A stretch of 64,000 bases of DNA. It comes from Cloacibacterium normanense. Its GTDB lineage: Bacteria; Bacteroidota; Bacteroidia; Flavobacteriales; Weeksellaceae. Position numbers and translations under genes: made by a program. The stretch is taken from the NCBI RefSeq assembly GCF_003860565.1, contig NZ_CP034157.1:2542001-2606000 (forward strand). The letters run 5' to 3'. This document shows positions 42,486 through 52,380 of this stretch, piece after piece (the stretch's first letter is position 1; each line of letters opens with the position of its first letter). Below the pieces are notes generated by a model, which was not told the DNA's origin, ran no database searches, and saw nothing but the letters and a program-made list of their open reading frames with translations.

Positions 42486-44570
42486 TTATTTGTCGAGCAT
42501 TTTATTTTTTAGCCAAAAGCTTGTACTTTGATAATTTGAAATGGTTTGATCTACCAAATCTTTTCTAGGATTGTCTTGTAAAAGATTTTCGGTGTAATAA
42601 ATGTTAAACTCAGTTGTGGTATTGGTATTAGGTTTTTGAACTAATTGATATTGTTTAATATTTTTAGTAGGAGAAATCACCGTAAGGTAATTGTCTTTTA
42701 CGAATCCTAAATCCTGATACGTTGCAATATACGCTCTAGGAACGAAATTTTTAGAGAAAACATCTTGACCTAAAAATTTAGATTGATATTTGAAGTTCAA
42801 TAATCCCAAAACGGTAGGCATTACATCTATCTGAGAAGTAACTTGTGAGAATTTCTGTGGCGCCACAAATTCTGGTGAATAAATCATCGCCGGAATTCTA
42901 TATTTATCCATTGGAAGTTCTGTTTTACCAGCACTAGATGAACAATGGTCTGCTACAATCACGAAAACGGTATTTTTGAACCAAGGCTGTTTTTGAGCCA
43001 TTTCAAAAAATTTCATGATAGAATAATCGGTGTATTTTACGCCACCTTTTCTAGATTTAGAATCTGCAGGAATGTCTATTTTTCCTTCTGGATAAGTAAA
43101 AGGTCTGTGGTTAGAAACCGTCATCCAATGATGGAAGAAAGGTTTACCAGCTTTATAATCTTTGTTCATTTCGCTGATGGCTTTTTTGGCCATATCTTCG
43201 TCACAAACTCCCCAAACATTGGCAAAAGTGATTTCTTCTGGCGTGAAATTATCTCTATCTACAATTTCGTAGCCGTTTCCTCCGTAGAAATCTTTCATAT
43301 TGTCAAAATAGCTGTAACCACCGTATAAATATTTTACGCTGTAACCTTTTGACTTAAATACGCTTCCTGTGGTAAATTTATTTTTGTTTTCTTTTTCTCT
43401 TTTAATTACACTTTCTCCAGCAGTTGGCGGAATACAAAGCGTTAATGCTTCTAAACCTCTTACCGTTCTGTTTCCTGTGGCGTATAAATTGGTGAAAAAT
43501 AAACTTTTTTGTGCCAATTGGTCTAAGAAAGGAGTTACACTTTCTTCGTAACCGTAAGCTTTCATGTAAGCTGCGGACAAACTTTCTATAGAAATGAGAA
43601 CTACATTTTTTTGTAATTCTGGTTTATCAGAAGTGATAGTTCTGCTTAAAGTGGTGGTTCCTAAAGGAAGCAGAGTGTTTTTTTCTGCAGCTTTTTGGTC
43701 AACAGTAGGATAGAAGGTGAAAAAATCTAATGTATTATTGCTAAACGCTTCGTAGAATTTTACCATTCCGTTGGCTGCGATTTCTTGTTGGAAAATGTTT
43801 CCTTTTTTAAGGTTAATTTTCTCTGCAAAGCTTAAACTAATTCCCAATAAAACAGCAAAAACACCTAATAAAGTAAGTTTTTGAACCAAATTAGGTAATT
43901 GTAGAAGGCTGTCTTTAGTTTTTTTATAAATCCACCAAGTTGCCAATCCGGTTACTACGAAAATAGCAGTAAACAAAGGAATGATAGGATAACTTTCCAT
44001 GATGTTTCCTATAACTTCGGTGGTGTAAATAAGATAATCTACCGCGATAAAATTATAACGAACCCCAAATTCATTGTAGAAAAAATATTCTGAAACGGCA
44101 TTGAAAATAATCAATAACACGTACAAAAATAGTGTGGTAAAGTATAAACTGTTTCTGATTTTGAGCCTTTGTTTTGGTAAAAACAGCATCAGTGCAAAAA
44201 ATAAAATTTTAAGTCCCAAAAATGCTAAAACAATTTTTACTACGCCACCTCCATATTGTTTGAAAATATTATTCGGGGTAGCCAAAATGTATATAAAAGC
44301 AAGAACCAGAACTCCTAGGATGATTTGTCCGTAAGGGTTTTGATATTTACCGTTTGACAGGAATAAAAAATAAAGTGCTAAAAAGCTACTGGCAATTGTA
44401 AATACCAAAATGTCATTCACTAATCCTAGTGAAGTAACCTTCAGTACTTCTGCAAAAGAAAAATCTGCAGTGGTAATCGGATGGAATACAAATACTAACC
44501 TTAATAAAAAGGAAACGATAAGGTAAAAAATTCCTAAATAGAGAAAAGGTTTTACTTTTTGAAGATACAT
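42486..44570 (-). CDS. LTA synthase / sulfatase-family membrane protein
   Basis: The 694 residues comprise five N-terminal transmembrane segments (to about 265) and a large extracytoplasmic alkaline-phosphatase-fold domain. The metal and nucleophile stretches are VLISIESLSAAYMKAYG, the Thr in YATGNRTVRGLEAL, HWMTVSNHRP and VIVADHCSSS. In Gram-negatives the family transfers phosphoglycerol or phosphoethanolamine groups rather than building lipoteichoic acid. The substrate here is unknown. Confidence 0.9.
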   Translation of the reverse strand: MYLQKVKPFLYLGIFYLIVSFLLRLVFVFHPITTADFSFAEVLKVTSLGLVNDILVFTIASSFLALYFLFLSNGKYQNPYGQIILGVLVLAFIYILATPNNIFKQYGGGVVKIVLAFLGLKILFFALMLFLPKQRLKIRNSLYFTTLFLYVLLIIFNAVSEYFFYNEFGVRYNFIAVDYLIYTTEVIGNIMESYPIIPLFTAIFVVTGLATWWIYKKTKDSLLQLPNLVQKLTLLGVFAVLLGISLSFAEKINLKKGNIFQQEIAANGMVKFYEAFSNNTLDFFTFYPTVDQKAAEKNTLLPLGTTTLSRTITSDKPELQKNVVLISIESLSAAYMKAYGYEESVTPFLDQLAQKSLFFTNLYATGNRTVRGLEALTLCIPPTAGESVIKREKENKNKFTTGSVFKSKGYSVKYLYGGYSYFDNMKDFYGGNGYEIVDRDNFTPEEITFANVWGVCDEDMAKKAISEMNKDYKAGKPFFHHWMTVSNHRPFTYPEGKIDIPADSKSRKGGVKYTDYSIMKFFEMAQKQPWFKNTVFVIVADHCSSSAGKTELPMDKYRIPAMIYSPEFVAPQKFSQVTSQIDVMPTVLGLLNFKYQSKFLGQDVFSKNFVPRAYIATYQDLGFVKDNYLTVISPTKNIKQYQLVQKPNTNTTTEFNIYYTENLLQDNPRKDLVDQTISNYQSTSFWLKNKMLDK

Positions 44571-44606
44571 TTTAATGCAATTTTGAGATTTGGGTGTAGA
44601 ATTTGA

Positions 44607-45095
44607 TTATTTATTCAAATTTCTTCTGAATTCAATCATTCTAAGAGCAGTAACCGCCGCTTCTACGCCTTTGTTTCCTAGGTTTCCTCCACTTCTTGCT
44701 AAAGATTGTTCCTTATTGTCATCTGTCAAAACACAGAAAATAGCCGGAACATCCGTCATTACATTACAATCTTTAATTCCTTGAGCTACAGCGCTGCAAA
44801 CGTAATCAAAATGTGGAGTTTCTCCTCTAATTACATTTCCGATGGCAATTACTGCATCATGGTTTTCTGCGGCACACAATTGCATGCAAGCGTAGCTTAG
44901 CTCAAATGCACCAGGAACAGAAAAAATTTCTATATTTTCTTTTTTTACGCCTTCTTTTTCTAGAATTTGTATCGCTGCATCGCGAAGGTTATAGGTTACA
45001 AAATCATTCCAATCTGAAACAACAATGCCGATTCTAAAAGAATCAGCATTTGAGATTTGTAATGGTTTGTAATCCGAAAGATTTACAGTTGCCAT
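44607..45095 (-). CDS. ribH: 6,7-dimethyl-8-ribityllumazine synthase
   Basis: Penultimate riboflavin-pathway enzyme, 162 residues forming a large oligomeric shell. Typical stretches are GIVVSDWNDFVTYNL, VPGAFELSYA, and AIGNVIRGETPHFDYV with the catalytic His. It lies nine bases behind the TPR-protein gene. No other rib gene is nearby. Confidence 0.95.
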   Translation of the reverse strand: MATVNLSDYKPLQISNADSFRIGIVVSDWNDFVTYNLRDAAIQILEKEGVKKENIEIFSVPGAFELSYACMQLCAAENHDAVIAIGNVIRGETPHFDYVCSAVAQGIKDCNVMTDVPAIFCVLTDDNKEQSLARSGGNLGNKGVEAAVTALRMIEFRRNLNK

Positions 45096-45104
45096 TTTAT
45101 ATTT

Positions 45105-45815
45105 TTAAAAGTTTTTTACCATTTCTATATAAGCATCAGAAGTGCCGCCGTCATAATCTGCATATTTTTCTTCGATGGTTTCGAAGTATTTTTTAGCTTC
45201 AGCGTTTTTCTTCATTGCAAGTGCTAGTAAACCAGCTTTTCTTGTAAAGTAATAAGAAGTGTAAGCATCATCAGAAGCAGAAGCAGCTTTGTCTAAAAGA
45301 GAAAGTGCATCTTCATTTTTGTTAAGATTTGCTTGAGCATCTCCCATTGCTCCATATTTTAGAGCCATTAAGATTTTATTATCAGAAGAAAACTTGTCTA
45401 ATAAATCATAAGCTTCTTGGTATTTGCCTTCTTTGAATTTTAATAAACCTGCATTGTAAGCAGAAAGTTTACCAGCATCAGTACCAGGAAATTGTTCATA
45501 AGTACCTTTGAATCCTGGATTTGCAGCAGATTTTCCACCTAGTGCGATATCATCTTTCCCTTCAGAAAGGTTTTTTTGAGCAGCCAGATAGCTCAGTGTA
45601 GCTTCTTCGTTTTTAGGATTTGCGATGAATTGCTGATAAGCAAAGTATCCTAAAACCGCTAATACTACAGCACCGAAAATAATCCCGATTTGTTTAGCGT
45701 ATTTTTCAATGAACATCTCTGTTTTGAGCGCGGTTTGGTCTAAATCTTGAAAAATTTCTACCGTTTCTTTTCCTTCGTTCTCTAGCTCTTTTTTGCTTTT
45801 ATGCTTGTCTGTCAT
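45105..45815 (-). CDS. Membrane-anchored tetratricopeptide repeat protein
   Basis: The 236-residue protein has a charged N-terminus, one membrane segment (QIGIIFGAVVLAVLGYFAYQ) and then TPR-like helical repeats in the periplasm (AAQKNLSEGK, AYNAGLLKFKEGKYQEAYD, ALKYGAMGDAQANLNKNEDA). It resembles YfgM-like proteins that assist secreted protein folding, but this is only resemblance. Start at 45815 follows the charged segment; a longer reading adds seven residues. Co-transcribed with ribH. Confidence 0.83.
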   Translation of the reverse strand: MTDKHKSKKELENEGKETVEIFQDLDQTALKTEMFIEKYAKQIGIIFGAVVLAVLGYFAYQQFIANPKNEEATLSYLAAQKNLSEGKDDIALGGKSAANPGFKGTYEQFPGTDAGKLSAYNAGLLKFKEGKYQEAYDLLDKFSSDNKILMALKYGAMGDAQANLNKNEDALSLLDKAASASDDAYTSYYFTRKAGLLALAMKKNAEAKKYFETIEEKYADYDGGTSDAYIEMVKNF

Positions 45816-45914
45816 AATTTTGAAATTGAAATGCAAAAATAATAGTTTCTATTGTGATATACAATATTTATTTTCAGTGGTTTTCAGTTAAGGTTTTTAT
45901 GAGAAATATTTGTC

Positions 45915-46928
45915 TTATTGAGGATACATGTTTTGTAGGTTTTCAATCTGATGAGGTTGCCCAAGAATGAAAATACAACTATTCGGTTCTATGAGTTTAC
46001 TTTCGTCAGGATTGATGATGTATTCGCCGTGAACGTCTTTGTAGCCTACAATTTTACATCCTGTTTTTGGGAAAATTTTAAGTTCTTCTAATTTTTTGCC
46101 GATAAATTCTTTGGAAAGTTTATCCGTATAAATTTCTAAAACGTTAATTTTTTTGGTGCCTTCCAACACAATATTGTCAATAAATTCTACCAAATCTGGC
46201 GTAATAAGAAGAGAAGCCATGTGTTCGCCGCCAATTTTATCAGGCATAATTACATTTTCGGCGCCTGCAGTTTTCAATTTTTTGATGGTACTGCTGTTAG
46301 AAGCTCTGCTGATGACTTTAATTTTTGGATTTAATTCTTTGGAACTGATTACAATAAAAAGATTATCTGCATCAGATGGTAAACTAGCGATGATTCCATT
46401 TGCCTTTTCTACTCCAGCTTTGATCAAGATTTCATCTTCTACTGCATTTCCGTGGATAAAAATAGTGTTGCGGAACTCATCATCTCTATTTTCTAGCGGT
46501 TTTTTGTCAATAATAACAAAAGGTTTTTTGTGGAGAATAAGTTTTCTGGCGGCTTGTCTGCCATTTCTCCCGAAACCACAAATGATGATGTGATTTTCTA
46601 AATTTTTCATATTGCGTTTGATGAGATTTTGTTTGTATTCTTTGGAGAAATTTCCGTTAAAAAATTCTAATGAAAGCGCTGTTAAACCATAAAGCACAGC
46701 TCCCACACCGAAAAGCATTAAAAAAATAGTAATGATTTTTCCTAAATCTGAGAAATTATCAGGCACTCCAAAACCTACGGTAGTAAGCGTCATAATACTG
46801 TACCAAACCGCGTCCAGAAATCTCATTTCTTCGGAATACATAAGTGCTAATGCTCCCAATAAGACAAAAATGAGTATGGAGACTACTAAAATTAAAATTC
46901 TTTTATATAATGCGGAAAATCTATTCAT
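45915..46928 (-). CDS. Potassium channel protein with RCK (TrkA-N) domain
   Basis: A 337-residue two-transmembrane K+ channel. The pore helix and selectivity filter read MTLTTVGFGVPDN, and the cytoplasmic RCK domain begins HIIICGFGRNGRQAARKL (NAD-binding Rossmann), with a TrkA-C domain at the end (EFIGKKLEELKIFPKTGCKI). ATG 46928 is used; a TTG two codons upstream is possible. It regulates K+ by ligand binding. Confidence 0.92.
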   Translation of the reverse strand: MNRFSALYKRILILVVSILIFVLLGALALMYSEEMRFLDAVWYSIMTLTTVGFGVPDNFSDLGKIITIFLMLFGVGAVLYGLTALSLEFFNGNFSKEYKQNLIKRNMKNLENHIIICGFGRNGRQAARKLILHKKPFVIIDKKPLENRDDEFRNTIFIHGNAVEDEILIKAGVEKANGIIASLPSDADNLFIVISSKELNPKIKVISRASNSSTIKKLKTAGAENVIMPDKIGGEHMASLLITPDLVEFIDNIVLEGTKKINVLEIYTDKLSKEFIGKKLEELKIFPKTGCKIVGYKDVHGEYIINPDESKLIEPNSCIFILGQPHQIENLQNMYPQ

Positions 46929-46979
46929 TGTCAATGAATTCTTGTATAAATTTACAAAAAAAATAGCGTAGATATTGCT

Positions 46980-46987
46980 TACTTTTG
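46980..46987 (+). promoter_or_regulatory. -7 promoter box of the DUF389 gene
   Basis: TACTTTTG fits TAnnTTTG, 16 bases before the ATG. Confidence 0.5.
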
Positions 46988-47003
46988 AAAAAAATCATTT
47001 GAT

Positions 47004-48050
47004 ATGCCTTATCATAAACTTAAAAGAACATTAGCATTACCAAGAGAAGAAGAAGAGCGTTTTACTTTTGCAGAAATAGAAGAAGGTGTTTATTTCCGTG
47101 GGCATAACTTGTGGTTACTTGTTTTGTCTATGGCGATTGCAAGTATTGGTCTTAATATCAATTCTCCTGCTGCAGTAATTGGTGCGATGCTTATATCTCC
47201 ATTAATGGGATGAGTGGTAGGACTTTCTTTTGGTTTGTCCATTCACAATAAAAATTTGGTAAAACTTAGTCTTTATAACTGGGCGATAATGATTGTTACC
47301 AGTTTGGTAGCTTCTACTATTTATTTTTTATTATCACCATTTCATCAAGAGACGTCACAATTAGCAGCGTTTAAAGAAGCTACTATTTTCGATTGTATGT
47401 TAGCGCTTTTTGGTGGTTTTGCATGGTTTTTAGGAATCATCAGAAAGGAAGCCATCAAAGTAATTGCAGGAGTTGCAGTAGCCACGGCTTGTATTCCTCC
47501 ATTGTGTACGGCTGGTTATGGAATTGCAAATTTGAATTGGGATTTTTTCTTTGGCGGGATGTATTATTATCTCATTAATTGTTTTTTCATAGGAGTGGGA
47601 ACTTGGATTTTGAGTATTGTTTTGGGATATCAAAAATATTATCTCGAAAAAGTGGAAAAAAGAAATAAAAAAGATATTCTAATCATTACCATTATCTCTT
47701 TATTGGTGCTGTTTCCAAGTATTTTATTGACTCAGAAAAAGTGGAACGCCGAAAAATTGAAATCAGATGCCGAAAAATATATTGATACCATTCAAAAACA
47801 AAACCCTGAATTGGCTATTGTAAATTATAAAGCGGAAGAAGAAAATGGTGAAAAATTTCTAGACATTACCATTCTCAATGATCAAAATTTTATAGATTCT
47901 CAGAAATTAGACGCAGCAGATTTGCTCAATAAAGAAATTAAATTGAGATGGCATTATGCGCCGAATTCTAAGGCTACAGAAATAAATTATCTTCAGCAAC
48001 AGATTAATGAGCTGAAGAAAGAATTAGAAAAAACAAAATCTAAAAATTAG
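47004..48050 (+). pseudogene. DUF389 membrane protein, interrupted by an in-frame TGA
   Basis: Both halves are in one frame: 69 residues ending AMLISPLMG, then TGA (47211-47213), then GTG GTA reading VVGLSFGLSIHN for 278 residues. Relatives continue through this point inside a transmembrane segment, so this is one gene of 348 codons with a nonsense codon. The rest is intact: about six membrane segments and a C-terminal helical tail. Possibilities are a real pseudogene, a sequencing error, or reinitiation at the GTG directly behind the stop. DUF389 function is unknown. Confidence 0.82.
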
Positions 48051-48583
48051 TAGTTCAGAATACTGTAGACTTCAGCGTCAAACTGTTTCAGTTTATCTTC
48101 GCCGTGTAGATCTTTAAGACCAATTAAAAAACTAAATTGCGTCACTTTTGCGCCTTGTTTTTCAACCAATTTAGCAGCAGCTTCAGTTGTGCCACCTGTT
48201 GCTAATAAATCATCATGAATCAAAACTCTTTGATTTGGTTGAATTTGGTTCGTGCGCATTTCTATTTCGGCAGTTCCGTATTCTAAATCATATTTTTCTG
48301 AAATAAATGGAGGAGGAAGTTTTCCTTTTTTTCTAATTAAAATAAATGGAACTTCTAGGGCAACAGCAATTGCAATTCCGAAGAGATAGCCTCTGCTTTC
48401 TATTCCGCACACTGCATCAACTTTTCCTCTGCTGAATTCTACTAAATCTGCAATTACGTCTTCGTATAATTTAGGATTTAAGAAAATGGGCGTAATGTCT
48501 TTGAATTGTATTCCTTCGATTGGGAAATCTGGAATATTCTGAATTGTGCTTTCTAATCTAGCGATTAAATCTTGCGTTGCCAT
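48047..48583 (-). CDS. apt: Adenine phosphoribosyltransferase
   Basis: A 178-residue purine-salvage enzyme making AMP from adenine and PRPP. The PRPP-binding loop is VLIHDDLLATGGT, and the N-terminus contains FPIEGIQFKDITPIF, typical of Apt. It lies 16 bases behind a lipoprotein gene, and its end overlaps the convergent DUF389 gene by four bases. Confidence 0.96.
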   Translation of the reverse strand: MATQDLIARLESTIQNIPDFPIEGIQFKDITPIFLNPKLYEDVIADLVEFSRGKVDAVCGIESRGYLFGIAIAVALEVPFILIRKKGKLPPPFISEKYDLEYGTAEIEMRTNQIQPNQRVLIHDDLLATGGTTEAAAKLVEKQGAKVTQFSFLIGLKDLHGEDKLKQFDAEVYSILNY

Positions 48584-48599
48584 TTTATGGGATTTTAAT

Positions 48600-49748
48600 T
48601 TATTTTTTTTGAGAAGAATTGATTTTATAGCTGGTGATTTTCCAGCCTGTTTCTGTCGCTTTTAATCCATAAGAAACATCAAGTGAAGTTGCGTTTCCTG
48701 CTTTATCTGTTACCGTATACGTTGCATTTACACTTGCAGTGTTATTGGCATTCGCTTTAGTAGAAACGTTGGTTACATCTACACTTTTTACCGTTCCAAA
48801 ACCAGACGTAGGATTGGCAAATGTTTCATAAGAACCCCAATTCGGGTTTTCTGACTGACTGTAAGCTGCTTTTAAGTTCTGACTGTTTAAGTTGCTTAAG
48901 AAATTCACAACGGTATTTTTTGGATCTCCAATTACTTTTGGAGAATCTGTTCCCGTAGCATTTTCTTCTGGAGTTCCTTCAAGATTTTCTGGATTTTCAG
49001 AGCTTTGAGGCATCAAAAGAGCGTTAGGATTTACATCTACACCCATTTTGGTCATTTGAATGGTTTTCTTAGAAGTTTTTACAGTAACTTTTATGTCAAT
49101 TTTATTGTCTATTACTTTCTCTTGAGGAAGAGAAGAAAATCTCATATAAAACCCTTTGAATTGATTGTTTTGCATTAAATTTTTAGAAGTCAAAAGTTTT
49201 ACACCTTGGCTAGAAACTTCTAAAGTGGTTTCTAAGGCTGCATTTTCGAAATCTACTTTATTTCCTGCTGCGTCTAATAATCTTGGAACGATTTGTAAAG
49301 CTTTTGGTCCTAAAACACTATCTACAGAAACTTCACTGATTGTAATTTGCAAAGAATTTGCGGCAATATCATTTACATCTGTTTCAGACGGCATGATATT
49401 TTGGAAGATATTCATTTCACCTAATGAAGGAGGAGCTGTACTTGCCCAGTTGATTCCGTTTTCTTGTGCTACTTTGTCTGCCATTGCAAAGATTTCTGGC
49501 ACTTTTTTTCCTTCTAGAAGTTTGCCAAGAGCTTTTAACTCTTCGATATCGCCTTCTGCATCTACCCCAAAGGTTTTTAGAATATAAAGGGCTTCATTAA
49601 ACTTAATTTGTTTAATAGTGGGAAGCGAAGAAGACATGTCATTGATACTTTCTTGGAAGGCTTTTGTACTGCTTGCGTCTACTGCATCTTTTTTACAACC
49701 AATTAAAAAAAGCAATGAAAATATGCTTAGAAAAAGGAAACGTTTCAT
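48600..49748 (-). CDS. Lipoprotein of unknown function with C-terminal DUF4878-like domain
   Basis: The 382-residue product has a lipoprotein signal (FLSIFSLLFLIGCKK). A large N-terminal part (about 25-260) has no recognised fold. A Thr/Glu-rich linker (ENLEGTPEENATGTDSPKV) follows, and then a C-terminal ~100-residue unit (KNTVVNFLSNLNSQNLKAAY ... GWKITSYKIN) with the NTF2-like pattern of DUF4878-type domains. ATG 49748 is used. It precedes apt. Role unknown. Confidence 0.78.
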   Translation of the reverse strand: MKRFLFLSIFSLLFLIGCKKDAVDASSTKAFQESINDMSSSLPTIKQIKFNEALYILKTFGVDAEGDIEELKALGKLLEGKKVPEIFAMADKVAQENGINWASTAPPSLGEMNIFQNIMPSETDVNDIAANSLQITISEVSVDSVLGPKALQIVPRLLDAAGNKVDFENAALETTLEVSSQGVKLLTSKNLMQNNQFKGFYMRFSSLPQEKVIDNKIDIKVTVKTSKKTIQMTKMGVDVNPNALLMPQSSENPENLEGTPEENATGTDSPKVIGDPKNTVVNFLSNLNSQNLKAAYSQSENPNWGSYETFANPTSGFGTVKSVDVTNVSTKANANNTASVNATYTVTDKAGNATSLDVSYGLKATETGWKITSYKINSSQKK

Positions 49749-49773
49749 AAAATGAATATTTATATACAAAAAT

Positions 49774-49803
49774 AAAAAAATCCCAACAATAAGTTGGGAT
49801 TTA
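49774..49803 (-). terminator. Terminator after the act operon
   Basis: On the minus strand AAATCCCAACTT pairs with the TTGTTGGGATTT arm, followed by a T-run. It lies about 20 bases beyond the actF stop, so the operon ends there. Confidence 0.85.
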
Positions 49804-49823
49804 TATGATGTTTCTTTCTGAAA

Positions 49824-51158
49824 TTAGAAAGGATATTCAAAAATCTTAGATTCTTTTACTAGAGGATTTCCTTCAGGAATCAATTTAAGTTTAGATAATG
49901 CAGACATTACTACTAAAACGAATAAACCTACCATGAATAAGAATGCACCAACTACTAATAAGAATGTGTATGCATTATTCCAGAAAGGTCCTACTGTTCC
50001 TGGCATTACCATGTTGAAGAAATCTAACCAGTGACCTAGAATTACTAGAACAGCCATTGTAGTTACTACTTTGTAATTTCTCTTTATGCTAGAACTTACT
50101 AACACCAATAGTGGTATTAAGAAGTTGATGATAAGCATTGGTAAGAATGTGTACTTGTAGTAAGCAAATCTATCGAAGAAATATCTTACTTCTTCTGGGA
50201 TGTTTGCATACCAGTAAAGCATGAATTGGTCAAAGAATAAATAAGTCCATAACATTGAAGTAGCAAATAAGAATTTAGCTAAATCATGTAGGTGGTTATC
50301 ATTAAACTGTGGTAAAACTCCTTTTTTCTTTAAGTAAACTGCAACAATAATGATTACTGCAACAGCACTAGATAAAGTAGATACCATAGAATACCAAATA
50401 TAAAGAGTAGAATACCAGTGAGGGTCAATAGACATTAAGAAATCCCAAGCCCAAGCTGCAGAAGCAAATCCGAAGAATGCTATGTAACCTACGCTCCAGT
50501 TGTATAATGCTTTGTAATCTTTTCTATCTTTAGTTTCGTCTAATCTCTTAGAAACTTTTTTAATTTTCCAAACGAAGAACCAAGAACCAATTACATAGAT
50601 AAGGATTCTCACTACATAGAAAGGAATATTTAAAAATTTAGATTTTTCGTAAAGGATGACATCAAAGTTTGGAGAATTAGGATCGATTAAGTCTTTATCC
50701 ATCCAGTGATATAAGTGAGCAATGCCACCTACATTTAATAAGGTTAAGATTAATAAAACAATCCCACCTACTGGAATGAATGAAGCTACCGCTTCCATTA
50801 CTCTTGTTACAATTACAGACCAACCAGCGTGAGCTGCATGCTGAATTGATAAAAAGAATAAAGCACAAGCAGAAATTCCGAAGAATAACATAGCAGCAGT
50901 TAATAAAGCCGAGAACGGTGTATTATGAATCTGATGCGTTGCATGTTCTAAGTGTGCAGCATTATCTTGAGGTCCTACTAATTCTGAAGAGTTCATTGGG
51001 GTATGATGTTCTGTACCATGGTGTACATTATCCATCATTGTCTGAATTGCAGACTCATTTAACCCATGATTTAATAGGTAGCCAATACCGAATAGTACCA
51101 ATCCAACAACTATCAGTATAATAGAATACAATTTTAATTTTGGTGAAAAACTATACAT
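49824..51158 (-). CDS. actF: Alternative complex III subunit ActF (quinone-side membrane subunit)
   Basis: A 444-residue integral membrane protein with about ten transmembrane segments, of the PsrC/NrfD-like type. A His-rich loop (DNVHHGTEHHTPM, ATHQIHNT) follows the first segment. It has the family-like stretch GYIAFFGFASAAWAWDFLMS. It is the last gene of the operon. In ACIII it lies beside ActC and contributes to quinol handling and possibly proton movement. Confidence 0.92.
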   Translation of the reverse strand: MYSFSPKLKLYSIILIVVGLVLFGIGYLLNHGLNESAIQTMMDNVHHGTEHHTPMNSSELVGPQDNAAHLEHATHQIHNTPFSALLTAAMLFFGISACALFFLSIQHAAHAGWSVIVTRVMEAVASFIPVGGIVLLILTLLNVGGIAHLYHWMDKDLIDPNSPNFDVILYEKSKFLNIPFYVVRILIYVIGSWFFVWKIKKVSKRLDETKDRKDYKALYNWSVGYIAFFGFASAAWAWDFLMSIDPHWYSTLYIWYSMVSTLSSAVAVIIIVAVYLKKKGVLPQFNDNHLHDLAKFLFATSMLWTYLFFDQFMLYWYANIPEEVRYFFDRFAYYKYTFLPMLIINFLIPLLVLVSSSIKRNYKVVTTMAVLVILGHWLDFFNMVMPGTVGPFWNNAYTFLLVVGAFLFMVGLFVLVVMSALSKLKLIPEGNPLVKESKIFEYPF

Positions 51159-51173
51159 TTTTTTCTGTTTTTA

Positions 51174-51857
51174 TTATTTAGTATTGGTTTGAGTTGTAGT
51201 TGCATCAGCAGCGGCTACAGGAGCTACAGCATCAGCTTTGAAAGCGCTCATTACATACATTGCTACTCTCCATCTATCAGCAGGAGCTAATTGACCAGCG
51301 TAAGATCCCATCAAGTTTCTTCCGTTTACAATTACATAATGAGTAGTTCCTACTGTAATCTGTCTGTCTTTGAAAGCTGGAACACCAGAATATGCACCAC
51401 TTTGTACAATTGGACCTTGTCCATCACCAGCCACACCGTGACAAGCTGCGCAAGTCATTTCGTATAATTTTTTACCTCTTGCTAAGTCCTTTTCTTTATT
51501 TTTAGGATCTAGAGGAGAAACAGTAACACTTTTTGACTCTTCATAAAATGCAGTATATTCTTCTACATTTTTAGGAGTTTTATCTTCTGGTAAAATTCCT
51601 TCCTTGTCTTGAGGAACCGTACCTTCTACAGGAGAAAGTAGAGTAGAACCGTAGTTATTTACAAAAGCCGGGATTTCGTTTTCTTTGCTTACATAATGTC
51701 CATCTGCTTTACTAGCAGTTTTAATCATTGGATCATAAGCAATAGGGAAATACATATCCGGGAAAAAAACTAATGGCGGATTATCTTTTGGTCCACAAGA
51801 ATTCAGCGCGATAACTGAGATTCCCAAGATGGTTGTTATTTTTAAAATATTTTTCAT
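51174..51857 (-). CDS. actE: Alternative complex III subunit ActE, monoheme cytochrome c
   Basis: A 227-residue lipoprotein (ISVIALNSCGPKD) with one c-type heme site, MTCAACHGVAGDGQGP. The start at 51857 (MKNILKIT) is chosen; a reading three codons longer overlaps actD by eight bases. It is the periplasmic electron acceptor subunit of the complex. Confidence 0.93.
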   Translation of the reverse strand: MKNILKITTILGISVIALNSCGPKDNPPLVFFPDMYFPIAYDPMIKTASKADGHYVSKENEIPAFVNNYGSTLLSPVEGTVPQDKEGILPEDKTPKNVEEYTAFYEESKSVTVSPLDPKNKEKDLARGKKLYEMTCAACHGVAGDGQGPIVQSGAYSGVPAFKDRQITVGTTHYVIVNGRNLMGSYAGQLAPADRWRVAMYVMSAFKADAVAPVAAADATTTQTNTK

Positions 51858-51858
51858 A

Positions 51859-52380
51859 TTACGCATCTTTTACAGTTATTTCTTCTACACCTGTTTCAAT
51901 CAGCATCTGTTTAATGGTTTCTACATCGTCAGACACAAACTCCATCATAAACTTATCATCCGTAGTTCTAGGATCTGGATTCTGAGGAGCAGCTCCAGGA
52001 TACATTTTATTTCTTACTAAGAAAGTAAGAGACATCATGTGTGCAGCACAGAATACCATTAATTCAAACATTGGAACTACAAAAGCAGGCATGTTATGAG
52101 CCCACCAGAAAGCTGGTTTACCACCTATGTTTTGTGGCCAGTCATGATTCATCATGTACCAAGTTGCTAAAGCACCAATGGTAACACCATAAACTGCATA
52201 GATAAAAGCTGCGTCTGAAATTCTAGTTTTCTTAAGACCTAAAGCTTTATCTAGTCCGTGAACTGGGAATGGAGTATACACTTCGGTAATTTCAATACCT
52301 TTATCTCTGAAAGCTTTAACGCCGTTCATTAAATCGTCGTCATCGCCATAAAGTCCATATATTCTTTTAGTGGTGCTCAT
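51859..52380 (-). CDS. actD: Alternative complex III subunit ActD (DUF3341)
   Basis: A 173-residue membrane protein with an N-terminal cytoplasmic domain (YGLYGDDDDLMNGVKAFRDK) and two transmembrane segments near the middle. It matches the DUF3341 family. It overlaps the end of actC by 14 bases, which supports translational coupling and the ATG at 52380. Confidence 0.92.
   Translation of the reverse strand: MSTTKRIYGLYGDDDDLMNGVKAFRDKGIEITEVYTPFPVHGLDKALGLKKTRISDAAFIYAVYGVTIGALATWYMMNHDWPQNIGGKPAFWWAHNMPAFVVPMFELMVFCAAHMMSLTFLVRNKMYPGAAPQNPDPRTTDDKFMMEFVSDDVETIKQMLIETGVEEITVKDA

Noticed and set aside
47211-47213. TGA in DUF389 read as selenocysteine or recoded
   Set aside because: No selenocysteine insertion signal or selenoprotein family fits, and other genes in the window use TGA as a normal stop.
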